NCBI GenBank assembly: GCA_964441235.1
Contig: CAYTUQ010000023.1
Span: forward strand, 1-53,712
Length of the DNA stretch: 53,712 nucleotides
Source: BS750m-G69 sp964441235
Lineage (GTDB): Bacteria > Fidelibacterota > UBA2242
Direction of reading: 5' to 3'
Part shown: positions 27,124 to 35,369 of the stretch, piece after piece
Numbering within the stretch: the stretch's first letter is position 1
Layout of the letters: the number at the start of each line of letters is the position of its first letter
Made by a program: the position numbers and the translations under genes
Notes under the pieces: model-generated
What the model was told of the DNA's origin: nothing
The model's input: only the letters and a program-made list of their open reading frames with translations
Databases searched by the model: none

Positions 27124-27749
27124 GATATACTCCCGTAAACAGACAATATAATTAACCCAATACCAACTAACCATGTACCCCATCTTTGAAAAGTTCCAGG
27201 TTTGGCAATCTTATTCCGAAAGCCGCTCTTTTTATAAATTATCTTTGCATCAGCAATGTTGTAAGAATATACTATATTGTCAGGTTTTATATCTCTAGCC
27301 CTTATTAATCCTGTCAGTTTCATTAAATTCGTTTCGCCATTTACCTCAACGGTTCGTTCACCTTCAATCTTAAGCATACCTTCTTTTGTTTTTTCAACTA
27401 TCCTTGCGGAGATTTTTCCTGTTAATTTTTCCTTTTGCTGAGTACCCTCAGAACCATCATGGGAATTAGCTAATTTGCTGGAAGCTCCAAAGATTGGTAA
27501 AAATTTAGTTAAGTTACCTAAATCACCAGTCACTGATCCATTTACATCAACATCAGTTTTTGATGAGCTGTTAATCTTTGATTCACGAGATGCATTTGCG
27601 GTTTCAACAATGAGAACTGTAACGACATCCCCAACATTGTGTGCCTTTATATCTGAGTATATAGACCGATTCTCATCATTAAAAAATTGCCCTGTTAAAC
27701 TATGACCGGTAAGAATAACTGCACTTAATAACAAAAATATATGTTTCAT
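27120..27749 (-). CDS. flgH: Flagellar L-ring protein FlgH, without lipobox
   Basis: A 209-residue FlgH. The NDENRSIYSDIKAHNVGDVVTV segment (about 24-45), the GKISARIVEKTKEGML stretch and the LTGLIRARDI motif place it in the family. An N-terminal signal-like sequence is present (LLLSAVILTGHSLTG), but there is no Cys anywhere, so the usual lipoprotein acylation site is missing. In addition the C-terminus ends in a hydrophobic segment (WLVGIGLIILSVYG) that may be a membrane anchor, whereas FlgH normally ends in a soluble tail. The L-ring sits in the outer membrane. Order flgA-flgH-flgI is standard; the stop overlaps the flgI start. Confidence 0.9.
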   Translation of the reverse strand: MKHIFLLLSAVILTGHSLTGQFFNDENRSIYSDIKAHNVGDVVTVLIVETANASRESKINSSSKTDVDVNGSVTGDLGNLTKFLPIFGASSKLANSHDGSEGTQQKEKLTGKISARIVEKTKEGMLKIEGERTVEVNGETNLMKLTGLIRARDIKPDNIVYSYNIADAKIIYKKSGFRNKIAKPGTFQRWGTWLVGIGLIILSVYGSIS

Positions 27750-27756
27750 TTCTTTC

Positions 27757-28464
27757 TCACTGCAATTTAACTGTTACTAATTGAGAGGACTGTACAATTC
27801 CGTACATTGATTTTCCAGTCATTGCACAAACAACCTTAACCTTATCCCCAACAACACCATCTTCCTTCGCTTTGCCATTTGTTGTAATCACAAGATCTTT
27901 AGATAGCAACTGAATCTTCACTCTGTCACCCCTTTGAATATCGGGAGGCTCTCTTAACATCGATCTTTTTATGATCTCTCCCTCTTTAATGACCTGCTTT
28001 GTAATCTTTCCAACAGCAATATCCGGAGTTTTTACAATATTTTTATAATCCTGCGAGATTTTTCGAGTTCTTAATGATATTTTTTTACTATCAATTAACT
28101 CCCCACGCTTTAATTTTTTAGCTGCTAATACAACATTCATATTAACCGAAACATCAACAGTTATTGGTAATCGGGATATAAGGCTCTGCTTATCAGTAAC
28201 TTTTAGCCATACGATCTGATGTCCTAAACGAGGAAGATTTCGGTTAGATTTAACCAAATATTTATAATCCCTACCTGTCGGTAAAACAGTTTTTGGCAAA
28301 TGAATGAACTCGAGTTGGATATCTGATTTTTGGAGATTAAATAACTCCTCAAAATACAAAGATAGTATTCCCTTTATTAATTCAGAAGATTCATCCCCTC
28401 TGCATATAACCGGCATTAATACTATAATTACTAAAAAATAGATTACTAATCGCCTGGGTATCAC
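27757..28464 (-). CDS. flgA: P-ring assembly chaperone FlgA
   Basis: A 235-residue periplasmic protein with an N-terminal signal sequence (LVIYFLVIIVLMPVICRG). It carries the SAF domain: VVLAAKKLKRGELIDSKKI, then GKITKQVIKEGEIIKRSML and GDRVKIQLLSKDLVITTNG, which is the usual FlgA architecture. FlgA helps FlgI form the P-ring. It is located between flgG and flgH, eight bases from each. Confidence 0.92.
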   Translation of the reverse strand: MIPRRLVIYFLVIIVLMPVICRGDESSELIKGILSLYFEELFNLQKSDIQLEFIHLPKTVLPTGRDYKYLVKSNRNLPRLGHQIVWLKVTDKQSLISRLPITVDVSVNMNVVLAAKKLKRGELIDSKKISLRTRKISQDYKNIVKTPDIAVGKITKQVIKEGEIIKRSMLREPPDIQRGDRVKIQLLSKDLVITTNGKAKEDGVVGDKVKVVCAMTGKSMYGIVQSSQLVTVKLQ

Positions 28465-28472
28465 TGATTAAC

Positions 28473-29261
28473 CTACCTCTTAAGGTTATTGGTCATAGCA
28501 AGTATCTCATCGGATGTTTTCACCGCTTTAGAATTGATTTCATATGCTCGTTGAGATACAATTAGATTGATCATTTCCTGTACTACATCTACATTGGATT
28601 TTTCAAGATAACCCTGAACTACTGAGCCAAAACCTTCTTCGCCCGGTAATCCATAGGATGGTTCACCAGAGGCATCAGTCTGTTCAAATAAATTACCTCC
28701 TATGGCTCTCAAGCCGGCGGGATTCATAAAGGTTGCAAGTTCCAGTTGACCTATTTCTTCAGGATCCGGTTGTCCCTGTATAATCACAGAAATAACTCCG
28801 TCTTGACTTATATTAATACCCGAAACTCCTTCTGGAATAGCTATCTCAGGAAATAAAGATAAACCGGTAGAGGTAACTAAACTACCTTTAGAATTAATCT
28901 GTAACGCTCCGTCACGCGTATAGGCGTAATTCCCGTCTGGTCTTAAAATTTGAAAAAACCCTTTTCCATTTATAGCAATATCCAGTGGGTTGCCGGTTTC
29001 TTCAATAGCCCCCTGAGAGAAAGACCTGAAAGTTGAAACAGGTTTATTGCCCATGCCTATTTGAATTTCACTAGGCTTCTCTTGTCCTTCACGACCGTCA
29101 GATGCTCCTGACTGAATTGTTTCATATAATAAATCCTGAAATTCAACATTACTTTTTTTAAATCCTGTAGTATTTACATTTGCCAGGTTGTTAGCAATAG
29201 TATCAATATTGAGCTGTTGCGCTGCCATTCCAAGAGCGGCGGTTCTAAGTGAACGTAACAT
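28473..29261 (-). CDS. flgG: Distal rod protein FlgG
   Basis: A 262-residue rod protein of normal length. The N-terminal rod signature is QQLNIDTIANNLANVNTTGFK and the C-terminal helix has EMINLIVSQRAYEINSKAV. NPLDIAINGKGFF (about 87-99) is the hook-basal body core motif. It builds the distal rod. It follows flgF with a 15-bp gap, in the block served by the sigma-54 promoter at 30011. Confidence 0.96.
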   Translation of the reverse strand: MLRSLRTAALGMAAQQLNIDTIANNLANVNTTGFKKSNVEFQDLLYETIQSGASDGREGQEKPSEIQIGMGNKPVSTFRSFSQGAIEETGNPLDIAINGKGFFQILRPDGNYAYTRDGALQINSKGSLVTSTGLSLFPEIAIPEGVSGINISQDGVISVIIQGQPDPEEIGQLELATFMNPAGLRAIGGNLFEQTDASGEPSYGLPGEEGFGSVVQGYLEKSNVDVVQEMINLIVSQRAYEINSKAVKTSDEILAMTNNLKR

Positions 29262-29276
29262 AATTTTCTCCTTTCC

Positions 29277-29984
29277 TTAGCGGAATTGACTGACTTGAGT
29301 CGTTGCCTTTTTTAAGGTTTCCTCTATAGCTTTCATTGCCCGCTGTGAACTTTCAAATTGACGTTGAAGTTCAATTAAATTAATCATTTCACTGGCAGGA
29401 TTTACATTGGATTGCTCAAGCTTACCCTGTAAAACAGTAGGTTCATCAATTATTTTGCTGATACTATTTTCTTCAACTGTATATAAACTGTGGCCGATTT
29501 TTTTTAATTCGGATAAGGAATCAAAATCTGTTATCCTCAGTTTATCAGTTAATATATCATCTACATATATTTCACCATGAATATTAACAGTAATATTTCC
29601 TGTCTTCATACCATCTGTTGATACATTAATCCAGCCTCCTTGACCCAATACCGGGTTCCCGGTCGATGTTCTCAATACACCATCCTGTCCTACTGTAAAA
29701 TGACCATTACGTGTATAAGCTTCACCATTATCGGATTCAATCGTAAAAAAACCGCGTCCTGAGATTGCCATGTCAACCGGATTGTTAGTTTGGGTTAAAG
29801 AGCCCTGTGAAAAGTCTGTTTCTATGTTCAATTGAGTATTTTCATCGAATATTTTGAAAAATAACATGTCCTTCTTAAATCCAGTTGTATTCAAATTTGC
29901 CAGATTATTAGCAATCACTCTGTTTTTATGGGTTTGGGCAATCATTTTATTTTTTAAACTAATCAGACTTGTTTCTATTGACAT
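29277..29984 (-). CDS. flgF: Proximal rod protein FlgF
   Basis: A 235-residue hook-basal body protein. VIANNLANLNTTGFKKDM near the N-terminus, NPVDMAISGRGFF (about 67-79) and a C-terminal EMINLIELQRQFESSQ helix define the family; being shorter than FlgG and upstream of it makes FlgF the best choice. An AAAGGAG ribosome-binding site lies ahead of the ATG. It is the first gene of the second flagellar transcription block and has a sigma-54 promoter 27-42 bp upstream. Confidence 0.9.
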   Translation of the reverse strand: MSIETSLISLKNKMIAQTHKNRVIANNLANLNTTGFKKDMLFFKIFDENTQLNIETDFSQGSLTQTNNPVDMAISGRGFFTIESDNGEAYTRNGHFTVGQDGVLRTSTGNPVLGQGGWINVSTDGMKTGNITVNIHGEIYVDDILTDKLRITDFDSLSELKKIGHSLYTVEENSISKIIDEPTVLQGKLEQSNVNPASEMINLIELQRQFESSQRAMKAIEETLKKATTQVSQFR

Positions 29985-30010
29985 AATAACTCCTTTTTCA
30001 CCGACATTTA

Positions 30011-30026
30011 AGCAACAACATTGCCA
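30011..30026 (-). promoter_or_regulatory. Sigma-54 promoter for flgF operon
   Basis: Read on the minus strand: TGGCAATGTTGTTGCT. The -24 TGGCA and -12 TTGCT blocks, separated by six bases, match the RpoN consensus (TGGCAYRN4TTGCW) in all invariant positions. Initiation would fall about 12 bp further, near 30000, leaving a short leader with the flgF Shine-Dalgarno. An NtrC-type activator is expected but is not encoded in the window. Confidence 0.75.
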
Positions 30027-30641
30027 GAAATAAGCCCTTCTTTAATTACTATTCAAAAAGGTAAGAGGAAGTGAAATGAATATTGACATAAACAATTGTT
30101 ATTAGGAAATATATGGCAACATCTAATATTGTTTTTAAATTATGTATGTAATCGTGAAATCAAATAAAATGATTATGGAAACGGAACTTCTTAACAACAT
30201 CGGGAATTTTTTTCCTTCAGTTTCATATTTAGGGGGTGTGATAATATAACCTTTAGGGGGTGTGTCGATCCATAGGATTCCCCTGGAAAGACATCCCTCT
30301 GGGAAGAAGAAATAAAATGGATTTTTGTATTATTCTAAGTTCAATCTCCAGACGGGTCTCCGAAAAAATATTATTAATATAATTCTGTAAATGGTAATTA
30401 GTTTTTCTCACCCCCTGAACATTTTTAATATTGTAATTTCCTAAATAACAGAGTGATAAATCAACATGAATGACAACTTTATTCTATCACACCCCCTTAC
30501 TGCATTTTTAATGATCGCTGTGGTATACAATTGACAATTGACTATTGACGATTTTGGATTGTCGTAGACCTGTAGGGCGGATTGTGGAATGACGGATGCT
30601 GAACTCTAAAACCAATAGTAAATCGCTCGATATAGAAATTA
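30027..30641. other. Repeat-bearing gap upstream of the flgF operon
   Basis: No gene is seen. It holds a MITE-like family B element (30229-30499) and, inside it, a GTGTCGATCCATAGGATTCC repeat (30261-30280) also found at 46810. The rest is AT-rich. Confidence 0.6.
30229..30499. repeat. MITE-like inverted-repeat element, family B copy 1
   Basis: Left end TTAGGGGGTGTGATAATA (from 30229) and right end TTATTCTATCACACCCCCTTA (30479-30499) are imperfect complements. A second TTTAGGGGGTGTG lies in direct orientation at about 30252. The same ends define a 131-bp element at 46649-46779. No coding capacity. Confidence 0.68.
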
Positions 30642-31454
30642 TTAATCAGGTAGTTCAATCATCCGTAGCGATCCAATATATTTTTTGGATTCAGATGAAC
30701 TTATTGCTGCTAATTTATGGGTAACCTTTCGGATGCGGTTAGCCTCTTTTAAAATACCTTTAAGACCTTCTCTGACTTTTTCGTTTTTGCCGGTCTGAAA
30801 TGAATATTCCAATATTTCAGCAAGTCCTATAATTGATGTAAGAGGGTTATTGATTTCATGATTAACTGTGACAACCACTTCACCAATCGCTGCCAAACGT
30901 TCCTTTTCAATTAATTTTTGCTGAGCTTCTTTCAACTCATTCAAAGCTTTCTTTAATAATTCATTTTGTTGTTGTAATTGCCTTTTAAGAAGAATTTTCT
31001 CTAGAACAATGGATATTTGTGAAGAGAGTATTTTATAATCATCTATTTCAATTCTTTTGTAAATACCTGGTTCCTTATGTCCCATATTCAGCACACCAAC
31101 CAATTTTTCTCCTACCCATAATGGCATAGAGACGAAAGAACTAAATCGTCGTTCCTTGCCCGGGCGAGATCTAGCAAGAGATGGTAAAATCACCGGTTTT
31201 TTTTGTTTGGATATCCAGCTGGATATCCCTCTTCCGCGGTCAAAAGGAATTTCCCCTATAAGGTCTACTACCTCATCTCCTTTTTGATGAACCATTTCTA
31301 ATTGGTTTATTTCTTTATGATAGAGGTATAAAGTTGCTGAATCAAATGGGACTGTTTTATCAAGAAGGTCAAACACGGCATCAAATGTCTCTTCTAAGTC
31401 CAGACCTTTTTGAATAAAATCAACAATATCACGTAGAAATTTTATATTAACCAT
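30642..31454 (-). CDS. GAF-HisKA protein lacking an ATPase domain
   Basis: A 270-residue protein. Residues about 1-160 form a GAF domain (KGLDLEETFDAVFDLLD, FDRGRGISSWISKQKKP, SMPLWVGEKLVGVLNMGH). A coiled coil (about 160-190) leads to a phosphotransfer box, VTVNHEINNPLTSIIG with H199. The protein then ends within the second helix region; the catalytic ATPase domain is absent. It could receive phosphate from the full kinase encoded 10 bp upstream, or form mixed dimers with it. With its neighbour in the flagellar array, it probably feeds an unseen NtrC-type activator of sigma-54 flagellar promoters (inference). Confidence 0.82.
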   Translation of the reverse strand: MVNIKFLRDIVDFIQKGLDLEETFDAVFDLLDKTVPFDSATLYLYHKEINQLEMVHQKGDEVVDLIGEIPFDRGRGISSWISKQKKPVILPSLARSRPGKERRFSSFVSMPLWVGEKLVGVLNMGHKEPGIYKRIEIDDYKILSSQISIVLEKILLKRQLQQQNELLKKALNELKEAQQKLIEKERLAAIGEVVVTVNHEINNPLTSIIGLAEILEYSFQTGKNEKVREGLKGILKEANRIRKVTHKLAAISSSESKKYIGSLRMIELPD

Positions 31455-31464
31455 AGGTCATTTA

Positions 31465-32775
31465 TTAACTTTCATAAAGCATATCGATTAAATTAAATAA
31501 TTGGAATTGCTCGTCATTTTGAACCAGTGGAATTCTCACTATAAATTTTGAGCCAATTCCCTTTTTTATTTCAACTTTTATGTCACCCCCAAGCGAGGTA
31601 ATAATACTTTTGCAAATTGAAAGTCCCACTCCTGAATTAGTTTCCGGTTCCTTCGTTGTAAAAAACGGCTCAAATATTTCATCCTTTATATTTTCATCTA
31701 TTCCACCTGCATTATCTTCTACGGAAATTTCAACCCATTTATTATCGATTGCTTTTGTAACTATCTCTAATTTTTTCTTGCAATTATTTAGTCTTTTACC
31801 CTTTTGTTCCATTGACTTGAAGGCGTCCCGAGAATTTGTTAAAAAGTTAACGAAAACTTGCTCCAATGTTGATTGATTTGACAGCACATAAGGTAAATTC
31901 TTTCCCTTTTCTATCGTGATCTCGATGTTATTTTTCCTCAATTCATAATTGATTAAATTGGATGCATTTTCAACGAGTTTATTGATATTAACAATTTTTA
32001 TCGTTTCATCTTCGGTCTGATGTGCATAGCTTCTCATATGGTGAATCGTGTCCGATATTCTATTTATCAATCCCATCATCTCATTGAGATCTTTTTCTTG
32101 CTCATCATTTTTCGTAATGAGAGAAATCATTCGTTCCACTTTGAATGATAAAGCTGACAATGGTTGACTTAATTCATGCACTAATCCCACAGATAATTCT
32201 CCCAGACTTCTCAATCTATCTCTTGATATGGCAAGCGCTTGCTGCCGCTTTAGCTTTTTTTCAAGGGATTTCAATTGATATATATCCTTTGCGGTAACGA
32301 TAATATAGCTTATTTCATTAAAGTTGTCATTTACCACACTAAAATTGAGAATAACTGGAATAATATGCCCATCATTTATCATTGAGGCTTCAATATTACC
32401 AAATATTCCTCTGTTAAATTTTTCTATTAATTTATGATTTTTATTAGCATTATTGTTTGTTTGTATAGAAATATTACCGTTTAGATCAAAATTATCTATC
32501 AATATTTCATCAATGAATCTACCAATTAAAGCATTAAACTCTATTCTAAGTAAATCCAAAGCTCCCCTATTTGCATACTCTATTCTACCCTCAGTATCCA
32601 AAATAAATATAGCATCCGGAATATTCTCCAATATAGTGATAGTTGTAGTATAATCTTTAATTGTTAAAAAATCAGGATTATCATCAATAGATTTTAAAAT
32701 CCTGGAATGATTTTTTAATCCTGCCATGTTTTTCTCTTGATGAATTAATTTTTTCTGATACTTAAGTGAATCCAT
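31465..32775 (-). CDS. PAS sensor histidine kinase, FlrB/FleS-like
   Basis: A 436-residue cytoplasmic kinase. A PAS domain (about 45-165; ILENIPDAIFILDTEGRIEY) is followed by the H box LSVGLVHELSQPLSAL (H200) and a full ATPase domain (about 300-425) with FLTNSRDAF, VEDNAGGIDENI and SGVGLSIC glycine boxes. No membrane segment. Kinases of this layout in flagellar arrays (FlrB, FleS) phosphorylate a sigma-54 activator. Such a regulator is not in the window, but a sigma-54 promoter lies just downstream at 30011. It is 10 bp from the GAF-HisKA gene, so the two are likely co-made. Confidence 0.88.
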   Translation of the reverse strand: MDSLKYQKKLIHQEKNMAGLKNHSRILKSIDDNPDFLTIKDYTTTITILENIPDAIFILDTEGRIEYANRGALDLLRIEFNALIGRFIDEILIDNFDLNGNISIQTNNNANKNHKLIEKFNRGIFGNIEASMINDGHIIPVILNFSVVNDNFNEISYIIVTAKDIYQLKSLEKKLKRQQALAISRDRLRSLGELSVGLVHELSQPLSALSFKVERMISLITKNDEQEKDLNEMMGLINRISDTIHHMRSYAHQTEDETIKIVNINKLVENASNLINYELRKNNIEITIEKGKNLPYVLSNQSTLEQVFVNFLTNSRDAFKSMEQKGKRLNNCKKKLEIVTKAIDNKWVEISVEDNAGGIDENIKDEIFEPFFTTKEPETNSGVGLSICKSIITSLGGDIKVEIKKGIGSKFIVRIPLVQNDEQFQLFNLIDMLYES

Positions 32776-32795
32776 TTACTATACCTTTTCACTAA

Positions 32796-33119
32796 CTAAT
32801 AAATAAGTATATTAGTCCTCTCTTCATTTTTACCTACCTTCTCATTGTAATCCTGCTTCTCTCTTACGAAATCAAGTATAAGATTGGGTTTCACTTCTCT
32901 AACAGTCAACTGAATCTCATCGAATTTCTGAAAGGATTGTTTCGACTCCGTTAGAATATTATAACCCCAAATTCTCAAAAGGTATTTATTCTGTCCTAAA
33001 CAGTCTATAATTCGTCCTTTTACTTGCATTCCCTTTTTTAAACGTTTTAATAGCTCATTGAGACCTTCTTTGACAATGAAATGACTTTCCAGTGATTCCT
33101 TATAATTATACTTTAACAT
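32796..33119 (-). CDS. Uncharacterised flagellar-cluster protein with OB-like domain
   Basis: A 107-residue protein I do not recognise by name. Residues about 28-85 (KGMQVKGRIIDCLGQNKYLL, then FQKFDEIQLTVREVKPNLIL) have the strand pattern of the small OB-like N-terminal domain found in some FliK-type hook-length proteins. The rest is charged and probably disordered. It has no signal peptide. The start codon abuts the end of a MITE-like element (33119-33291), which therefore provides its 5' region. It lies upstream of the PAS kinase. Confidence 0.55.
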   Translation of the reverse strand: MLKYNYKESLESHFIVKEGLNELLKRLKKGMQVKGRIIDCLGQNKYLLRIWGYNILTESKQSFQKFDEIQLTVREVKPNLILDFVREKQDYNEKVGKNEERTNILIY

Positions 33120-33291
33120 TAACCCTACTACGTAACTTACATATTCAACATACTGTATATTGTGATTATTAACTTCTATTTAAACTATATATTGTATCAA
33201 GATTTACCCTGTTAAATATGATTCGGTAACGTATGATATATTTAAAATGCATCTTATTTAACAGGGTGAATAAATGACGTTGTAGGGTTAA
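33119..33291. repeat. MITE-like element, family A copy 2, with a nested family E copy
   Basis: Outer ends TTAACCCTACTACGTAACTTA (33119-33139) and the complement of TTAACCCTACAACGTCATTTA (33271-33291). Inside, TTTACCCTGTTAAATA (33203-33218) and TATTTAACAGGGTGAA (33255-33270) are the ends of a 68-bp family E element. It fills the gap between two genes and supplies the stop codon and last eleven residues of the gene at 33254-34252. Confidence 0.75.
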
Positions 33292-34252
33292 ATCTTTTTT
33301 TAGATATGTTTATTAAAATATTTGCCTCATCATAACTGGTTCCATTTTCTTTCATCAATTTTCTAATTGCTGAATCTTTTTCATAGAGAGTAAATCTGTC
33401 ATTTGATTTTTTATCTTCTTCGGCTAATTTACTACTAATTTCACTACTTTTTCTCTTACTAAACCACTTTACTATAGTAGAAATGTTTGGTGCAAATATC
33501 ACAATTGAAATAATAACCAATCCCAGTAAAACAATAAAAACAGATATCAAAAGAGCCATCTTAAAATGACCTTTTCCACTATTTTTTTGTACCGACCCTA
33601 TACCTGAATTAGTTGTATCGAAAGCACTTTCTACTGATTCTGAAATTTGCTTTCCTGTTTTTAAATATTTATGTTCAGTATCAATATTTATTGTTTTTTC
33701 AGAAAAATCGGTTTCCGGTGGTAAATCTTTATATACATCAAAAATAAATTGATTTTCCCCAATAATATTATAACCAACAATCTTCTCAAAGGGGATCGTT
33801 TTCCCTCTGATAATAACAGTCTGCGAATCAGAGATTTCACTAACCAGTCGGATGGGATATGCTCCTTCCTCCTGATGAAGTGTCTTCCAGCTATAAACAC
33901 TGGTATCTATCGGACCAAGTATTATTTCAAATTCACCCACATCCCGATTAGAATTAAGTTTGGGAATTATTTGTTCATTGGTTGTATCAACACTTTTTGA
34001 AATAGTAAGGATGATTCTACGAATCGAATCGAATTCTCTCATCTTTAATTCAATTTGACTCAAACTATCCCCTGTCTGTGCTTGTAAACTACTGATAAAG
34101 GCAACTGACAATGTTAGTTGAGTTACATATAAAAATGGGGCTCTTTGACATTTTCTCAGGTAAGCAGCACAATTTAACATAAACTGTTTAAATCGAAAAA
34201 AAAGTATCCTAAAAATTATATATCTGCAGTTTTTAGATATCCATCGCCTCAT
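33254..34252 (-). CDS. Uncharacterised membrane protein of the flagellar array
   Basis: A 332-residue protein not recognised by family. A probable signal segment lies at about residues 42-58 (YVTQLTLSVAFISSLQAQ), so the true start is probably downstream of the first ATG. Residues about 60-225 look extracytoplasmic, with strand-rich sequence including VVIIRGKTIPFEKIV-like patterns. A strong transmembrane helix sits at about 232-256 (MALLISVFIVLLGLVIISIV). The cytoplasmic tail (about 260-332) is charged and contains IRKLMKENGTSYDEANI, similar to small helical motifs in flagellar accessory proteins. Its final eleven residues are encoded by a MITE-like element. It is between fliA and the kinase genes. 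Confidence 0.6.
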   Translation of the reverse strand: MRRWISKNCRYIIFRILFFRFKQFMLNCAAYLRKCQRAPFLYVTQLTLSVAFISSLQAQTGDSLSQIELKMREFDSIRRIILTISKSVDTTNEQIIPKLNSNRDVGEFEIILGPIDTSVYSWKTLHQEEGAYPIRLVSEISDSQTVIIRGKTIPFEKIVGYNIIGENQFIFDVYKDLPPETDFSEKTINIDTEHKYLKTGKQISESVESAFDTTNSGIGSVQKNSGKGHFKMALLISVFIVLLGLVIISIVIFAPNISTIVKWFSKRKSSEISSKLAEEDKKSNDRFTLYEKDSAIRKLMKENGTSYDEANILINISKKRFNPTTSFIHPVK

Positions 34253-34315
34253 TTCTGATACCCTCCTGGATGACTATAGTAAATTAAGCAGGATTTTTTC
34301 AGACACATTTTTTTC

Positions 34316-34582
34316 TTAATTAACAACAATATCAATTTTTCCACCTTTTTTATCAGGAGAATTTTTATCTTTCAATTTATTCACTACAATTTTGCTTTTA
34401 ACTTTCTCGTCCTCTTCATCGTTTAACAATGTGGAAATTTTCACAGAATCCTTTTTTCGCTCAGATGGCTTTTTAAAATCTCTTTTCTCTCGCCTTCTTG
34501 ATTCACGATCAAGTGATTTTACTGAATGAACCGCTTCGGACGGATTTACTTCAGTGGAGGCTATATACTCATCGTATGCCAT
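34316..34582 (-). CDS. Small charged protein downstream of fliA
   Basis: An 88-residue, very hydrophilic protein rich in Lys, Arg, Asp and Glu (for example SRRREKRDFKKPSERKK), probably disordered. It follows fliA by 16 bp and is likely co-transcribed. FlgM anti-sigma factors are small and disordered too, but the C-terminal FlgM helices are not evident, so I do not name it. It has no signal peptide. Function unknown. Confidence 0.6.
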   Translation of the reverse strand: MAYDEYIASTEVNPSEAVHSVKSLDRESRRREKRDFKKPSERKKDSVKISTLLNDEEDEKVKSKIVVNKLKDKNSPDKKGGKIDIVVN

Positions 34583-34598
34583 TTCTCATTCTCTTAAA

Positions 34599-35369
34599 TC
34601 AAAGCCTTAATTTCTTTCGTAAATACGCAAGTGTTTGATTCATAATTTGCGAAACGCGTGATTCTGATATTTCTAAAACCTGACTAATGTCAAAAAGTGT
34701 TAGTTCTTCATAGTAATATAGAGCCAGGATAAGTCTCTGTCTTTCAGGCAAATTCCTAATTATATTTTTCAGCTCATCTTTAATTCCTTGCTTTTCCAAA
34801 GCCAGGTCAGGAGGAATTTGAGTCTCATCTACAATAGTATCTTTTCGATACGATAAATTATCTCCATCATTGGAAATTGAATCATCTAATGATAGAGTAA
34901 AATTCAGATTTGCTGATTGTTGGATTTGATAATATTCATCCTCGGAAATCCCTATCTCTTTGCAAATTTCTGTAGGTGCAGGTTCTCTTTCTAATGATAC
35001 TCTGAGTTTTTCCGTAGTTCTCAATATTCTATTTATATCTTTTACTTGCTTTCTGTTTAGGACGCCTTCTTTCCGAATAGCATCTATTACTTCACCATAA
35101 ATTCTCTTGTATGCAAATGTTTTGAAGCTCACACCAAACTCTGGTTCAAATCGCTCAAGAGCATCCAGCAGTCCTACTATACCATACTGGTATATATCCT
35201 CTCTTTTAAGTATCCCGTTCTCAGGTGTATTAATTCGACCAATAATATGTTTTACCAGGGGAAGATATGCCTGTATTGCTTGCTCCTTTACTTGTTGATT
35301 CCGAGTTGCAACATATTTTTTAATAAGTGCTTCGCCATCAATCTTTCTTTTTTGTAAGAGGTCAATCAT
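34599..35369 (-). CDS. fliA: Flagellar sigma factor FliA (sigma-28)
   Basis: A 256-residue sigma factor. Region 2 is seen in AIQAYLPLVKHIIGRI and DIYQYGIVGLLDALERFEPEFGVSFKTFAYKRIYGEVIDAIR; region 3 in LEREPAPTEICKEIGIS; region 4 in NLPERQRLILALYYYEELTLFDISQVLEISESRVSQI. The lack of region 1 and short length are typical of FliA. It drives late flagellar genes after hook completion. It overlaps the preceding small membrane protein gene by four bases. No FlgM is identified in the window, and I found no close sigma-28 promoter match in these intergenic gaps. Confidence 0.95.
   Translation of the reverse strand: MIDLLQKRKIDGEALIKKYVATRNQQVKEQAIQAYLPLVKHIIGRINTPENGILKREDIYQYGIVGLLDALERFEPEFGVSFKTFAYKRIYGEVIDAIRKEGVLNRKQVKDINRILRTTEKLRVSLEREPAPTEICKEIGISEDEYYQIQQSANLNFTLSLDDSISNDGDNLSYRKDTIVDETQIPPDLALEKQGIKDELKNIIRNLPERQRLILALYYYEELTLFDISQVLEISESRVSQIMNQTLAYLRKKLRL

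Noticed and set aside
34316..34582. Naming the 88-residue protein FlgM
   Set aside because: Small and disordered like FlgM, but the conserved C-terminal sigma-binding helices cannot be seen.
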